Assembly: GCF_021390245.1 (NCBI RefSeq)
Contig: NZ_JAJUXH010000011.1
Span: 1 to 64,000 of the forward strand
Origin: Dyadobacter sp. CY323
GTDB lineage: Bacteria > Bacteroidota > Bacteroidia > Cytophagales > Spirosomataceae
DNA length: 64,000 nucleotides
Direction: 5' to 3'
Part shown: piece after piece, positions 9,637 through 19,078 of the stretch
Numbering within the stretch: position 1 is the stretch's first letter
Layout of the letters: the number at the start of each line of letters is the position of its first letter
Notes under the pieces: model-generated
What the model was told of the DNA's origin: nothing
Database searches by the model: none
The model's input: the letters and a program-made list of their open reading frames with translations, nothing else
Translations under genes and position numbers: made by a program

Positions 9637-11067
9637 TTAATAGAGAACCCAGGTATCTTTACCCCCGCCACCTTGTGACGAGTTTACGACCAGTGAACCT
9701 TTACGCAATGCAACCCGCGTCAACCCACCCGGGATAACACTGATATCATCTCCGTATAGAATGTAGGGCCGTAAATCCACATGCCTTCCTTCTGCATGAC
9801 CTTCCACCATACATGGAACTCTTGATAGGGAAATGGTAGGTTGGGCAATGTAGTTCCTTGGATTCGCACGAATTTTTTCTCTGAAAAGCTCATGCTCCTC
9901 TTCTGTCGCTTTCGGGCCGATCAGCATTCCGTAACCTCCCGCCTCATTGGCCTCTTTTACAACCAGTTGCGCAATATTTTCAATCACATAATTAAAATCA
10001 TCCTCCTCGCCGCAGATGTAAGTCTGTACATTTGGAATAATGGCTTCTTCATTTAAATAATACTTGATCATCCGTGGCACGTACGCATATACTACCTTAT
10101 CGTCCGCAACGCCGGTGCCGGGAGCATTTGCCAGAGCAACGCGACCTTTCTTATACACTTCGAATATTCCCGGGATGCCAATCAGAGAATCGGGATTAAA
10201 TGCATCGGGATCCATAAACGTATCATCGATACGACGATAAATCACATCCACAATTTGCAGCCCATTCGTCGTGCGCATTTTAACATACCCATCTGAAACG
10301 ACAAGGTCCCGCGTATCAACCAGTTCCACACCCATTTGCTGAGCGAGGTAAGAATGCTCAAAATAGGCTGAATTGTAAATTCCAGGGGTCAAAACAGCTA
10401 CGGTTGGATTGGGACGGTCTGCCAGATGCTGCAGCATTTGCAATAACCGAGTCGGATAATCGGAAACCGGCCGCACGCCCGTCCGGGCCAGAACGTCAGG
10501 GAAAATTTGTTTCGATAACTCCCTGTTTTCAAGCATATACGACACCCCCGACGGACAACGCAGGTTATCTTCCAAAACCATAAACGTGCCATCGTCACCT
10601 TTAATCAAATCCGTACCGGTAATATGGCACCAGATTCCTTTCGGAGGTTTTAAGCCCAGACATGGTTTCAAAAAACATTTACTGGATTCGATCAGGTCCC
10701 GGGGAACTACGCCGTCGTTCAGGATATTTTGTTCATTGTACACGTCGTCAATGAACATATTTAATGCTTTAATGCGTTGCTTCAACCCTTTTTCCAGCCA
10801 TTCCCATTCTGCATTGGACAGTACTCTCGGGATAATATCAATCGGCATAATGCGTTCCGTACCCTCGCCTTCTGAGTAAACGTTGAAGGTTATCCCCATA
10901 GATAGCAACGCACGTTCCGTTGCAAGCTGCCGGTTCGTAAGATCTTCATGAGTCAGGTTTTCAAATTTATTCTTTAAATGCTCGTAACCTGGTCGTATTT
11001 GCCCATCCGGAGAGAACATCTCGTCGAAGAAATTTTCGCTTTGATAATCTGAAAATGAAAAATTCAT
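9637..11067 (-). CDS. Circularly permuted type 2 ATP-grasp protein
   Basis: A 476-aa protein of the DUF404/DUF407 circularly permuted ATP-grasp family. Typical stretches are the RPGYEHLKNKF N terminus, the LEDNLRCPSGVSYMLENRE block and the C-terminal GGLTRVALRKGSLVVNSSQG followed by GGGKDTWVL. The ATG at 11067 is chosen because the 30 codons upstream in frame do not resemble the family. ATP-grasp enzymes ligate carboxylates to amines; in other genomes this family sits with alpha-E and transglutaminase-like genes in a predicted peptide-synthesis cluster. Those partners are absent here. Confidence 0.9.
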   Translation of the reverse strand: MNFSFSDYQSENFFDEMFSPDGQIRPGYEHLKNKFENLTHEDLTNRQLATERALLSMGITFNVYSEGEGTERIMPIDIIPRVLSNAEWEWLEKGLKQRIKALNMFIDDVYNEQNILNDGVVPRDLIESSKCFLKPCLGLKPPKGIWCHITGTDLIKGDDGTFMVLEDNLRCPSGVSYMLENRELSKQIFPDVLARTGVRPVSDYPTRLLQMLQHLADRPNPTVAVLTPGIYNSAYFEHSYLAQQMGVELVDTRDLVVSDGYVKMRTTNGLQIVDVIYRRIDDTFMDPDAFNPDSLIGIPGIFEVYKKGRVALANAPGTGVADDKVVYAYVPRMIKYYLNEEAIIPNVQTYICGEEDDFNYVIENIAQLVVKEANEAGGYGMLIGPKATEEEHELFREKIRANPRNYIAQPTISLSRVPCMVEGHAEGRHVDLRPYILYGDDISVIPGGLTRVALRKGSLVVNSSQGGGGKDTWVLY

Positions 11068-11416
11068 ACAATACAAAATTTGAATAAGTCTATATCTATA
11101 ATTCTCAGAACAATATATGGTCAATGTTTTAATTAACAAAACAATCAACCATCCCACATACCTGACATTATGTTCTTTGAATTATAAAAAACTAGCTTAT
11201 TACCCATTCGCGGATTTCAACCCGACACTTTAAACAGTTGACCCAGAAACGATAAACGGGCATTTTACCAAACGTTAAAAAAACCAGCTATTAAAATCAT
11301 GCCGATAATCGCCCCTTAATTATTTACCCATTCCGTAAACATTCGTTGCAAGTACACCTACTTCCGCTTTTCTTTGTGACCTGATATAAAAAAACTATAT
11401 CAAGCGTTACAGTCAT
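11068..11416. other. Divergent intergenic region, promoters only
   Basis: 349 nt between divergent genes. A TTG at 11346-11348, 20 nt, then TTTCTTTG at 11369-11376 is a plausible Bacteroidota promoter for the DUF5723 gene. Nothing else recognisable was seen. Confidence 0.4.
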
Positions 11417-12964
11417 ATGCGCAAAAACTACTTCCTCGTTATACTATTGATTCTTGGACTTGTGCTGAAAGCTGAATCGCAGCATATGCCGGGAGTTTCC
11501 ATGAGTAATTTTGCAGGGACCAATGCGCTTTACCATAATCCCGCATTCGTCGCAGACAGCCGTTATAGCGTCTATGTCAACCTGGTGGGAACGCAGTTTT
11601 ATACCGCCAACAATCACGTCAAGTACGAAGCACCTTACTCGTTTCTAAGCCTCATTACCAATACCGTTTCGGACGAATACCGCAATGAGCGCGGCGCATT
11701 GCTTTTCCCGCGATCATATCTTCGCGAAAAACTCAACGGGAATTTCAAATACCTCAATGCTGGCGGCGATACGCGTCTCCCGTCAGTAATGTTCAACATG
11801 TTCAAAGGCAAGATTGGGGTTGGGATTTCCACACGGCTACGATACATCATCAACACGTCGCAAGTGACCGAGGATCTTGCAAGGTTAATTTCCAAAACGA
11901 CTCAGTTGAAAGAATTGCACAACACGGTTTTTGAAAATCAGTCGGGAAAATTACATTTCAATGCGCTGGGTGAAATCGCATTTACAGTGGGCGGGACGGT
12001 TATCGACAACGAAGCCGATTATCTAAAAGTTGGTGTAACTGCCAAAAGACTGATCGGCTTATATAATGCGCATGCGATTATTGACAACTCTTCTTACGAT
12101 ATCCAGCCTGATGCTACCTACGACAACCGGCGTCAATACATTCATGTAAATGAGATAAACGTCCGTTACGGCATTACACACGACGAGGGTTTTCAAAACA
12201 TAAAACCTACTCCGGCCTGGCTGATCGGAGCCGCACCTCCGGGTGGCGGCTGGGGATTGGACATTGGCGCCGTGTATGAATATCGTCCTGACATCAACAA
12301 ATACACCTATACCGAAGTCGGTGAGCGCAAACGCGATGCTTCAAAAAACAAATACCTTTACCGCATTGCAGTTTCGCTGACGGACATTGGCAGGGTACAT
12401 TTCAAAAATCCCGGCTATTTAATGCAGCAGGAAACGCATACGGTTGACAAGGAATTCCGTTATGATTCGTTCCAGAAATTAGAAGGTTCCGAAGGACTTT
12501 TCAATGCGATCAATACTTCGCTGGACGGCGGTGCCCCGATCGCGCCAAATTTCAAATCTGTTTTACCCATGGCATTTCAGGCCAGCGGGGATTATCAGGT
12601 CAAACCAAATGTGTACGTGAGTGCATTGTGGGTTCAGAACCTTATTTCGCAAAATGCATTTGGGATGAAAGCCGAGTCATATGTGGCAGTTACGCCGAGG
12701 TATGAGCATAAATGGTACGAAATTTCTGTCCCGATTTCATTAATGAACCGTTATCGCTCGCCTGCCATCGGTATCGCGGGACGCATCGGGCCACTTTGGT
12801 TAGGTACAGACCATTTAACCGGTCTTTTGAATATAGGCAACCCCAAAGCGTTCAACCTGTACTTCGGAGTTTCGGGCGGTTTATTCCGTCGCCCGCCGGA
12901 GTCGCAAAACAAATGCTGGCCGCCGGAAGATTCATGGCTGAGACGAATTTTTACCAAACGATAA
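11417..12964 (+). CDS. DUF5723 outer-membrane protein
   Basis: A 515-aa exported protein with a short leader (about 1-21, ending ESQ) and the DUF5723 opening GVSMSNFAGTNALYHNPAF, where NALYHNPA resembles the conserved start of FadL/PorV-like barrels. Long runs of amphipathic beta strands follow, and the tail is Cys- and Pro-containing (RRPPESQNKCWPP). The family is restricted largely to Bacteroidota and has no assigned function; an outer-membrane barrel is inferred. It is monocistronic, with msrB 70 nt downstream. Confidence 0.82.
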   Translation: MRKNYFLVILLILGLVLKAESQHMPGVSMSNFAGTNALYHNPAFVADSRYSVYVNLVGTQFYTANNHVKYEAPYSFLSLITNTVSDEYRNERGALLFPRSYLREKLNGNFKYLNAGGDTRLPSVMFNMFKGKIGVGISTRLRYIINTSQVTEDLARLISKTTQLKELHNTVFENQSGKLHFNALGEIAFTVGGTVIDNEADYLKVGVTAKRLIGLYNAHAIIDNSSYDIQPDATYDNRRQYIHVNEINVRYGITHDEGFQNIKPTPAWLIGAAPPGGGWGLDIGAVYEYRPDINKYTYTEVGERKRDASKNKYLYRIAVSLTDIGRVHFKNPGYLMQQETHTVDKEFRYDSFQKLEGSEGLFNAINTSLDGGAPIAPNFKSVLPMAFQASGDYQVKPNVYVSALWVQNLISQNAFGMKAESYVAVTPRYEHKWYEISVPISLMNRYRSPAIGIAGRIGPLWLGTDHLTGLLNIGNPKAFNLYFGVSGGLFRRPPESQNKCWPPEDSWLRRIFTKR

Positions 12965-13034
12965 TGCATTCTCCGGTGTTCATATTATGGTACAGTTTTT
13001 CTGTTTGTGTCCATAAATTAAAAAACATATTAAA

Positions 13035-13427
13035 ATGAGAGAGGTACAAAAATCCAAAGAAGAATGGCAACAGGAACTGACAGGCCAACAATGCTTTGTC
13101 CTTTTCGAAAAGGGAACGGAGCGGCCATTTTCTCATCCATATAATGACAATAAAGAAGAGGGAACTTACGTGTGCGCAGCCTGCGGAACTCCCCTGTTCA
13201 GCTCGGAAACAAAATACGAGTCAGGCTCCGGATGGCCCAGCTTCTTTCAGCCGATCAGCTCCGGGAATGTGGAAGAAATAACGGACAAAAGCCACGGAAT
13301 GACGCGAACCGAAGTCGTTTGCAGGACCTGCGGCGGACACCTTGGTCACGTTTTCAACGACGGCCCGAAGCCGACCGGGCTGAGATATTGCATGAACGGC
13401 GCTGCATTGAAATTCGATAAAGCCTAG
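13035..13427 (+). CDS. msrB: Peptide-methionine (R)-S-oxide reductase MsrB
   Basis: A 130-aa cytoplasmic enzyme that reduces the R epimer of methionine sulfoxide in proteins. Two zinc-binding CxxC pairs are visible (CAACG at about 46-50, [10 protein letters not shown] at about 96-105), and the catalytic Cys is in [11 protein letters not shown] near residue 119. Full length, no leader. A strong terminator follows at 13441-13474. Confidence 0.97.
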   Translation: MREVQKSKEEWQQELTGQQCFVLFEKGTERPFSHPYNDNKEEGTYVCAACGTPLFSSETKYESGSGWPSFFQPISSGNVEEITDKSHGMTRTEVVCRTCGGHLGHVFNDGPKPTGLRYCMNGAALKFDKA

Positions 13428-13440
13428 TAACACATTACCG

Positions 13441-13474
13441 AAAAGCCGGACATCAACAGATTTGTCCGGCTTTT
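13441..13474 (+). terminator. Rho-independent terminator of msrB
   Basis: A perfect 12-bp stem (13441-13452 with 13463-13474) and a 10-nt loop, ending in a T-run. It lies 14 nt beyond the msrB stop. Confidence 0.8.
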
Positions 13475-13508
13475 CTTATCTTTGAATTCTTACGAACCTT
13501 GACGTTTG

Positions 13509-16067
13509 ATGGAAGTTATCCGATCGTTTTTTACTAAAATAAAAGCCTTTTTCCAATTCATTGGGAGACAGCTGTCAACATTCATCAACCGCATTGCTTA
13601 CACGCTAACTTCCTTATTTACCGGAAAAAAACGGGCCGATCATCTGTTCCAATCCTACCGAAATAACAAAAAATCACTTCGTGAGTGGTGGGAAGAAAAA
13701 ATCGACGTCAATTCCAGATTTTACCGACCTATCATCATTCTCTGGAAAACAGCAATCTATGGTTTTCTGGCGATCGCCCTGTATATTTTTAGTGTTGAAA
13801 CCAATTTTCTATGGTTAATGGGCAGCATGCCGAGCGTAGAAGATCTTCAAAATCCGAAAGTTGCGCAATCGTCTGAAATCTATACCTCAGACGGCGTCAT
13901 GATCGGGAAATTTTATACAGAAAACCGTACGCCGGTTACTTATAAAATGATCTCCCCGAACCTTGTAAAAGCATTGATTGCGACCGAAGATGTTCGTTTC
14001 TATAAACATTCTGGGATTGATTACAAGGCCATGGCTAGCGTAGCAATAGGTATTGCTACCGGCGCAACCGATCGTGGAGGTGGCAGTACGATTACGCAAC
14101 AGTTGGCTAAAAAGCTTTTTAAAACCAGAAAATCGGGTGCGCGCGGCTTGCTGAGCTATATTCCCGGGTTCAGTATTCTAATCTATAAAACCAAAGAATG
14201 GCTGACCGCCATCAAACTGGAAAGGAACTTCACGAAGGAGGAAATCCTTACCATGTACTTCAACACTGTTGATTATGGTAATAATACGTATGGGATCAAT
14301 ACAGCGGCGCAATCTTATTTCAGCAAATCGCCTGACAGTCTGAATCTTCAGGAATCCGCCGTACTCGTGGGTTTGCAAAAAGCAACTACAACCTATAATC
14401 CGATCCGCAACATAAAGCGTTCAACGGAACGGCGGAATGTGGTTATCGGGCAAATGCAGAAATACGGGTACTTGTCCGCGAAACAAGCGGATTCGATCAG
14501 CGCCCTGCCGATTGAATTGAAAACAAAATTCGAAACACCATACGATGGCAATGCCAACTACTTTAAAAATGCAGTGGTTGATTTTGTAAAAAAATGGGGC
14601 GATGAAAACGGTTATGACCTGTATACTGATGGTTTGAAAATATATACGACCATTGATTCGCGGATGCAGGAAAAAGCGGAAGAAGCTATGACCCAGAAGA
14701 TGAAACAATTACAACGTGTGTTTGAAGATCACTGGCGTAATCAGAATCCCTGGGTAGATGAGCAGGGAAAAGAAATAACGGACTTCCTGCCGACGGTCGT
14801 AAAACGAACCAGCAAATACAGAGCACTGGCCAACAAATTCCCAAACAATCCCGATAGTATCAACTATTACCTGAACAAGAAGGATTCGATGACCGTCTAC
14901 GACTGGAAGAATAGCGGGGAAATGACGAAGTACTGGAGTTCAATGGATTCGCTGGATTATTACAAAAGAATCCTGAGAGCGGGTATGATGGCGATGAACC
15001 CGCAAACCGGCCAGATTAAAGCCTGGGTGGGTGGTTTGGACTATAACTACTTCAAATACGATGCAGTAAAACAAGGTAAAAGACAGCCTGGATCCACATT
15101 TAAATCCTTCGTTTACACGACTGCCATTGACGATTCCACGTTCAATATGACTCCGTGCGACGAGGTTGTAGACAAGCCTTTTGAAAAAATATACATGGAA
15201 GACGGCGAGCAGAAAGAATGGCGACCGCGAAATGCAACCGGTACGTTTTCTTATGCAAGCATGACGCTGCGCCGGGCGTTGGCGCAGTCTATCAACTCGG
15301 TTACGGCTGAACTTACCGACCGCGTGGGTGCGGATAATGTAGCTCGTTATGCCAAGAAAATGGGCATTACCACACCACTCAAAGGCTTGCCTTCCATTGG
15401 ATTAGGACCATTCGACGTATCTCTTTATGACATGGTTGCAGCATACAGCGTTTTCGTAAACAATGGCACTTATACTCAGCCCATACTCGTGACGAGGATC
15501 GAAGACAGTAACTCGAAGGTCATTGAAGAATTCCAACCGGAGCACAGACAGGCAATTCGTCCAGAATCGGCCTTCTTAATGGTGCAAATGCTTAAAGCCG
15601 GAGTGGAAGAACCTGGGGGAACATCCGGCAGCATTCGCTGGAAGTTTGACGTTACCCGAAACGGAAATGAGCTCGGCGGTAAAACAGGTACCACATCCAA
15701 TAACTCCGACGGCTGGTTTATGTGCATCACGCGTGACCTCGTAGTGGGAGCTTGGGTAGGTGGCGACGACCGCAGTATCCACTTCCGGACAACCAACCTG
15801 GGCGAAGGCGCCAAAACCGCATTGCCGATTGTCGGCAGCTTTCTGGAGAAGGTTTATAGAGATAAAGCGATTGGCTACGAGCCCGGACCTTTTCCAAAAG
15901 CAAGCTTCAAAATCTCGAAAACATACAATTGCCCGACATTATATGCCCCAAGTTCAAGCGATTCGCTGGGGATTGATGGTGATAGTACACCTGTAAAAGG
16001 AAATGCGGAAGATGACTTCTTAATCGGCCCGCCACCGATCCCGCTGGATACCGGCAGACGGAATTGA
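13509..16067 (+). CDS. Class A penicillin-binding protein (PBP1a-like)
   Basis: An 852-aa bifunctional peptidoglycan synthase. It has a cytoplasmic N terminus, one membrane segment at about 75-95, a GT51 glycosyltransferase domain with EDVRFYKHSGID (about 158-169) and GGGSTITQQLAKKLF, and a transpeptidase domain with SxxK in GSTFKSF (about 528), SINS (SxN) and KTGTT (about 724). A roughly 100-aa stretch around 400-480 is an insert typical of Bacteroidota homologues. The ATG at 13509 is used; a TTG directly before it is also in frame. TATCTTTG at 13477-13484 may be its -7 box. It is followed by a perfect 33-bp palindrome. Confidence 0.95.
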   Translation: MEVIRSFFTKIKAFFQFIGRQLSTFINRIAYTLTSLFTGKKRADHLFQSYRNNKKSLREWWEEKIDVNSRFYRPIIILWKTAIYGFLAIALYIFSVETNFLWLMGSMPSVEDLQNPKVAQSSEIYTSDGVMIGKFYTENRTPVTYKMISPNLVKALIATEDVRFYKHSGIDYKAMASVAIGIATGATDRGGGSTITQQLAKKLFKTRKSGARGLLSYIPGFSILIYKTKEWLTAIKLERNFTKEEILTMYFNTVDYGNNTYGINTAAQSYFSKSPDSLNLQESAVLVGLQKATTTYNPIRNIKRSTERRNVVIGQMQKYGYLSAKQADSISALPIELKTKFETPYDGNANYFKNAVVDFVKKWGDENGYDLYTDGLKIYTTIDSRMQEKAEEAMTQKMKQLQRVFEDHWRNQNPWVDEQGKEITDFLPTVVKRTSKYRALANKFPNNPDSINYYLNKKDSMTVYDWKNSGEMTKYWSSMDSLDYYKRILRAGMMAMNPQTGQIKAWVGGLDYNYFKYDAVKQGKRQPGSTFKSFVYTTAIDDSTFNMTPCDEVVDKPFEKIYMEDGEQKEWRPRNATGTFSYASMTLRRALAQSINSVTAELTDRVGADNVARYAKKMGITTPLKGLPSIGLGPFDVSLYDMVAAYSVFVNNGTYTQPILVTRIEDSNSKVIEEFQPEHRQAIRPESAFLMVQMLKAGVEEPGGTSGSIRWKFDVTRNGNELGGKTGTTSNNSDGWFMCITRDLVVGAWVGGDDRSIHFRTTNLGEGAKTALPIVGSFLEKVYRDKAIGYEPGPFPKASFKISKTYNCPTLYAPSSSDSLGIDGDSTPVKGNAEDDFLIGPPPIPLDTGRRN

Positions 16068-16070
16068 TAA

Positions 16071-16103
16071 AGACTTACCAGGTTTTAAAAACCTGGTAAG
16101 TCT
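16071..16103. repeat. Perfect 33-bp palindrome (REP-like element)
   Basis: Two perfect 16-nt arms around one base, with core GACTTACCAGGTT, placed 3 nt after the penicillin-binding-protein stop codon. The loop region is A/T only and no T-run follows, so it is more like an intergenic repeat than a simple terminator. A degenerate half copy (GTGGTAAGCC) lies at about 16129-16139. A close relative is found at 46727-46771. Confidence 0.7.
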
Positions 16104-16140
16104 CCGTTCGAAAACGGGGTCGCCCAGACGTGGTAAGCCT

Positions 16141-17913
16141 TTACAAACCAATCTTCAAAACTTCCTTATACTGCATGCGATACAGGTTCGCATAAACTCC
16201 TTCTTTTTCCAGCAATTTCTCGTGGTTTCCTTCCTCCACGATCTGTCCTTTATCAACGACAATAATCTTGTCGGCCTCCTGAATTGTTGAAAGGCGGTGC
16301 GCAATGACTATAGCTGTCCGCCCCTTCATTAAGGTTTCGATGGCGTGTTGGATCAGTTCTTCCGTTTCACTGTCAACCGACGAGGTTGCCTCATCCAGCA
16401 CGATAATCTTTGGTTCGTGAACCATAGCCCGCACAAACGATATTAGTTGTCTTTGCCCAACCGAAAGCGTGGCGCCGCGCTCCATTACATTGTAACTGTA
16501 TCCACCTGGCAGCCTTTCGATAAAATCATGTACACCCACAAGTTTCGCCGCTTCCACTATTTTTTCATGTGTGATAGAAAAATCACCGAGCCGGATGTTA
16601 TTTTCAATGGTATCGGAAAACAGAAAAACATCCTGTAAAACAACACCAATGTGTTTCCGCAATGCATTCAGTTCGTAATCATGTACCTCTACGCCATCTA
16701 CATAGATATTACCTTTATTGATGTCGTAAAACCGTGTCAACAAATTGATAATGGACGATTTACCAGCTCCGGTGGCACCTACGAATGCAATCGTCTCACC
16801 CTCTTTCACACTGAAATTAATGTCGCGCAACACGTACTCTTCCTCATTGTATGCGAACCAAACATGCTTGAATTCGACATTACCTTTAATCGTTTCGGGG
16901 GCAAATGTGCCTTCATTGGATGTATACTCGTCGCTGTCCAGCAATTTCAAAATCCGGTCGGTACTTACGATACCCATCTGCAGCGTATTGAAACGGTCGG
17001 CGAGCTGACGGATCGGCCTGAAAAATAAGTTGATAAACATCACAAATGCAGTAACGGTACCAAATGTCACATCCGCATTCAATATTTGTTTCGAACCATA
17101 CCAGACCACTAATCCTGTTCCTGCTGCCGCAATTACATCCGCCACGGGGTAGTAGATCGAATAGTAAAGAATGGAACGAATATTTGCATTCCGGTGGACT
17201 TTATTGATTTCTTTAAATTTCTCATATTCAATATCTTCACTACTAAAAATCTGAACAATACCCATCCCGGTCAAATGCTCCTGAACAAAGGAATTCAGGT
17301 TTGAAACAGCAGCCCGTACCTCGTTAAATGAATCTTTGATTTTTTCCTTAAAAATATAAGTACAAAAAAGCATGAACGGGATCATCGACAAGCTAATGAG
17401 CGAGAGTTTCCAATCGGTATAAAACATCACCGCGATGATCAGGATCAGTTGCAGAATGTCCCCCGCAATTGCCGCCATACCGTCACTGAACACGTTGGAT
17501 AGCGTTTCCACATCTGAAATAGTACGGGTTACCAAGCGTCCGATTGGTGTATTGTCAAAGAATTTCAGCCTCAACCCAATGATTTTTTCATAAAGTGCAA
17601 CCCGTATATCGCGAATGATATACTGTCCAAGCCAGCCAGACATATAGGTATTCCAGAACTGCGCAACTCCCTGAAAAATAGTGACCACAATCATCACTAC
17701 CAGCATAATCGTCAATTGCCCGAAGTCACCGTTCGCAATGGGTGTATCAATGGTATATTTGATCAAAAGTGGCGTCAGCGGGGCTAGTAACGCATTTAGC
17801 ATGATGATCGCGATCAGCAGAAAAAACTGACTCTGATACGGTTTAACGAATGCATATAAACGTCTGAGTGTGGGGAGATCGAAAATCTGGCCGCTCTTGG
17901 TCTCTTGATTCAC
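16141..17913 (-). CDS. ABC exporter half-transporter (MsbA-like)
   Basis: A 590-aa fused membrane/ATPase half-transporter. Six membrane segments fill about 20-310. The nucleotide-binding domain (about 345-580) has Walker A GATGAGKSS (about 379-387), signature LSVGQRQL (about 478-485), Walker B IIVLDEAT (about 500-507) and the H-loop AHRLST. It should work as a homodimer exporting lipid, lipid A precursor or drug; which of these cannot be told. It is convergent with the penicillin-binding-protein gene and divergent from the AraC gene. Confidence 0.93.
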   Translation of the reverse strand: MNQETKSGQIFDLPTLRRLYAFVKPYQSQFFLLIAIIMLNALLAPLTPLLIKYTIDTPIANGDFGQLTIMLVVMIVVTIFQGVAQFWNTYMSGWLGQYIIRDIRVALYEKIIGLRLKFFDNTPIGRLVTRTISDVETLSNVFSDGMAAIAGDILQLILIIAVMFYTDWKLSLISLSMIPFMLFCTYIFKEKIKDSFNEVRAAVSNLNSFVQEHLTGMGIVQIFSSEDIEYEKFKEINKVHRNANIRSILYYSIYYPVADVIAAAGTGLVVWYGSKQILNADVTFGTVTAFVMFINLFFRPIRQLADRFNTLQMGIVSTDRILKLLDSDEYTSNEGTFAPETIKGNVEFKHVWFAYNEEEYVLRDINFSVKEGETIAFVGATGAGKSSIINLLTRFYDINKGNIYVDGVEVHDYELNALRKHIGVVLQDVFLFSDTIENNIRLGDFSITHEKIVEAAKLVGVHDFIERLPGGYSYNVMERGATLSVGQRQLISFVRAMVHEPKIIVLDEATSSVDSETEELIQHAIETLMKGRTAIVIAHRLSTIQEADKIIVVDKGQIVEEGNHEKLLEKEGVYANLYRMQYKEVLKIGL

Positions 17914-18063
17914 TTGCTGAGATTTAACTGAATTATTTTTGGGACTGCTTTCATCACCAACAATGTAAATTTAATAAATGTCACAGCCGGATTAAAAAAA
18001 CTGGTAGGTTTCGCGGTTTTCTGGCTTTTTAAAAAGAGTAGTGAAAAGGAAAAAGAGTAGTTC

Positions 18064-18987
18064 ATGATTTCCGTACCTGATGCAATTCCCATACATTCCC
18101 TGCCCAAAACACCGAGCAAGGTTCCGGCTTTAAAGATATTCCGCTTCAAAAACAGCATTGGAATTAATATCGAAGACCCTGTTTCTCTTCCGATTACACC
18201 GTTACCGACAGACACCCCGCACCGGCACACATATTATGAGATCCTGTTTGTTGAAGAAGGCCAGGGTTTTCACGAAATCGACTTTCATTCATATGCAGTT
18301 CAAGGACCGGGGCTACATTTTCTGACACCCGGGCAGGTCCATTTACTTACATTTTCGACATCTTTTCAAGGGTATATTGTTGCCTTTTCGGAGGATTTTT
18401 ACACGTTCTATAACCCTGTCAATCAGCCACTCTCGCAGTTACCTTTTTTCCAGCCAGCCCGGAGACAACCCATTATTACACTTTCCGGCAACGAAAAACA
18501 TTATTTTCATAACATCCTCGAAAACATGGTCGAGGACCATCTCAACACGGGAACGGATCAGAATTTGATTGGAGCTTACCTGGGATTATTGTTACAGAAA
18601 TGCGCATTATTATCTCAAAAAAATATCGAATCCAATGAGTTTGCCTCAACAGGAGTACCGGAACTGATTGGTCGTTTTCAGGAGCTTGTAGAAAAGAACT
18701 TTCTGGTTATGCATGGCGTGCAGCAATATGCGCAGGCCCTTTCTGTCTCTCCGGACTATTTGAGCAAGATCATAAAAAAACATCTGGGAACTTCCGCGCA
18801 GGAATATATTCTCGACAAGTTGTTACTGGAAGCCAAAAGACTTTTGGTTTTCACAAATCTCACCAGCAAGGAAGTGGCATATCATATTCACATGGACGAT
18901 CCCTCGTACTTCTCCCGGATTTTTAAAAAGAAAACCGGACTTACCCCCAATGAATACCGCGATCAAGTTCGGAAAAGTGCCATTTAA
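18064..18987 (+). CDS. AraC-family regulator with cupin sensor
   Basis: A 307-aa transcription factor. The N-terminal cupin-like half contains HRHTYYEILFVEEGQGFHEI (about 53-72) and GPGLHFLTPGQVH; the C-terminal AraC DNA-binding domain (about 205-305) ends with the typical SYFSRIFKKKTGLTPNEYR. It lies 91 nt before the GH88-like gene on the same strand and is the natural candidate regulator of that sugar cluster, presumably responding to a sugar or sugar acid. This regulatory link is inferred from position only. Confidence 0.9.
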   Translation: MISVPDAIPIHSLPKTPSKVPALKIFRFKNSIGINIEDPVSLPITPLPTDTPHRHTYYEILFVEEGQGFHEIDFHSYAVQGPGLHFLTPGQVHLLTFSTSFQGYIVAFSEDFYTFYNPVNQPLSQLPFFQPARRQPIITLSGNEKHYFHNILENMVEDHLNTGTDQNLIGAYLGLLLQKCALLSQKNIESNEFASTGVPELIGRFQELVEKNFLVMHGVQQYAQALSVSPDYLSKIIKKHLGTSAQEYILDKLLLEAKRLLVFTNLTSKEVAYHIHMDDPSYFSRIFKKKTGLTPNEYRDQVRKSAI

Positions 18988-19078
18988 TGACCAAAATGTA
19001 CCTTGATCAGGTTGGTGTGCGGGAATATCTTTGTATTATCCAAAATTTAAATGGCTAAATAATACTATCTTATTCGTT

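Noticed and set aside
17910..18230. 106-codon minus-strand open frame upstream of the ABC exporter
   Set aside because: It overlaps the N-terminal 167 nt of the clearly coding AraC gene and has no recognisable protein character.
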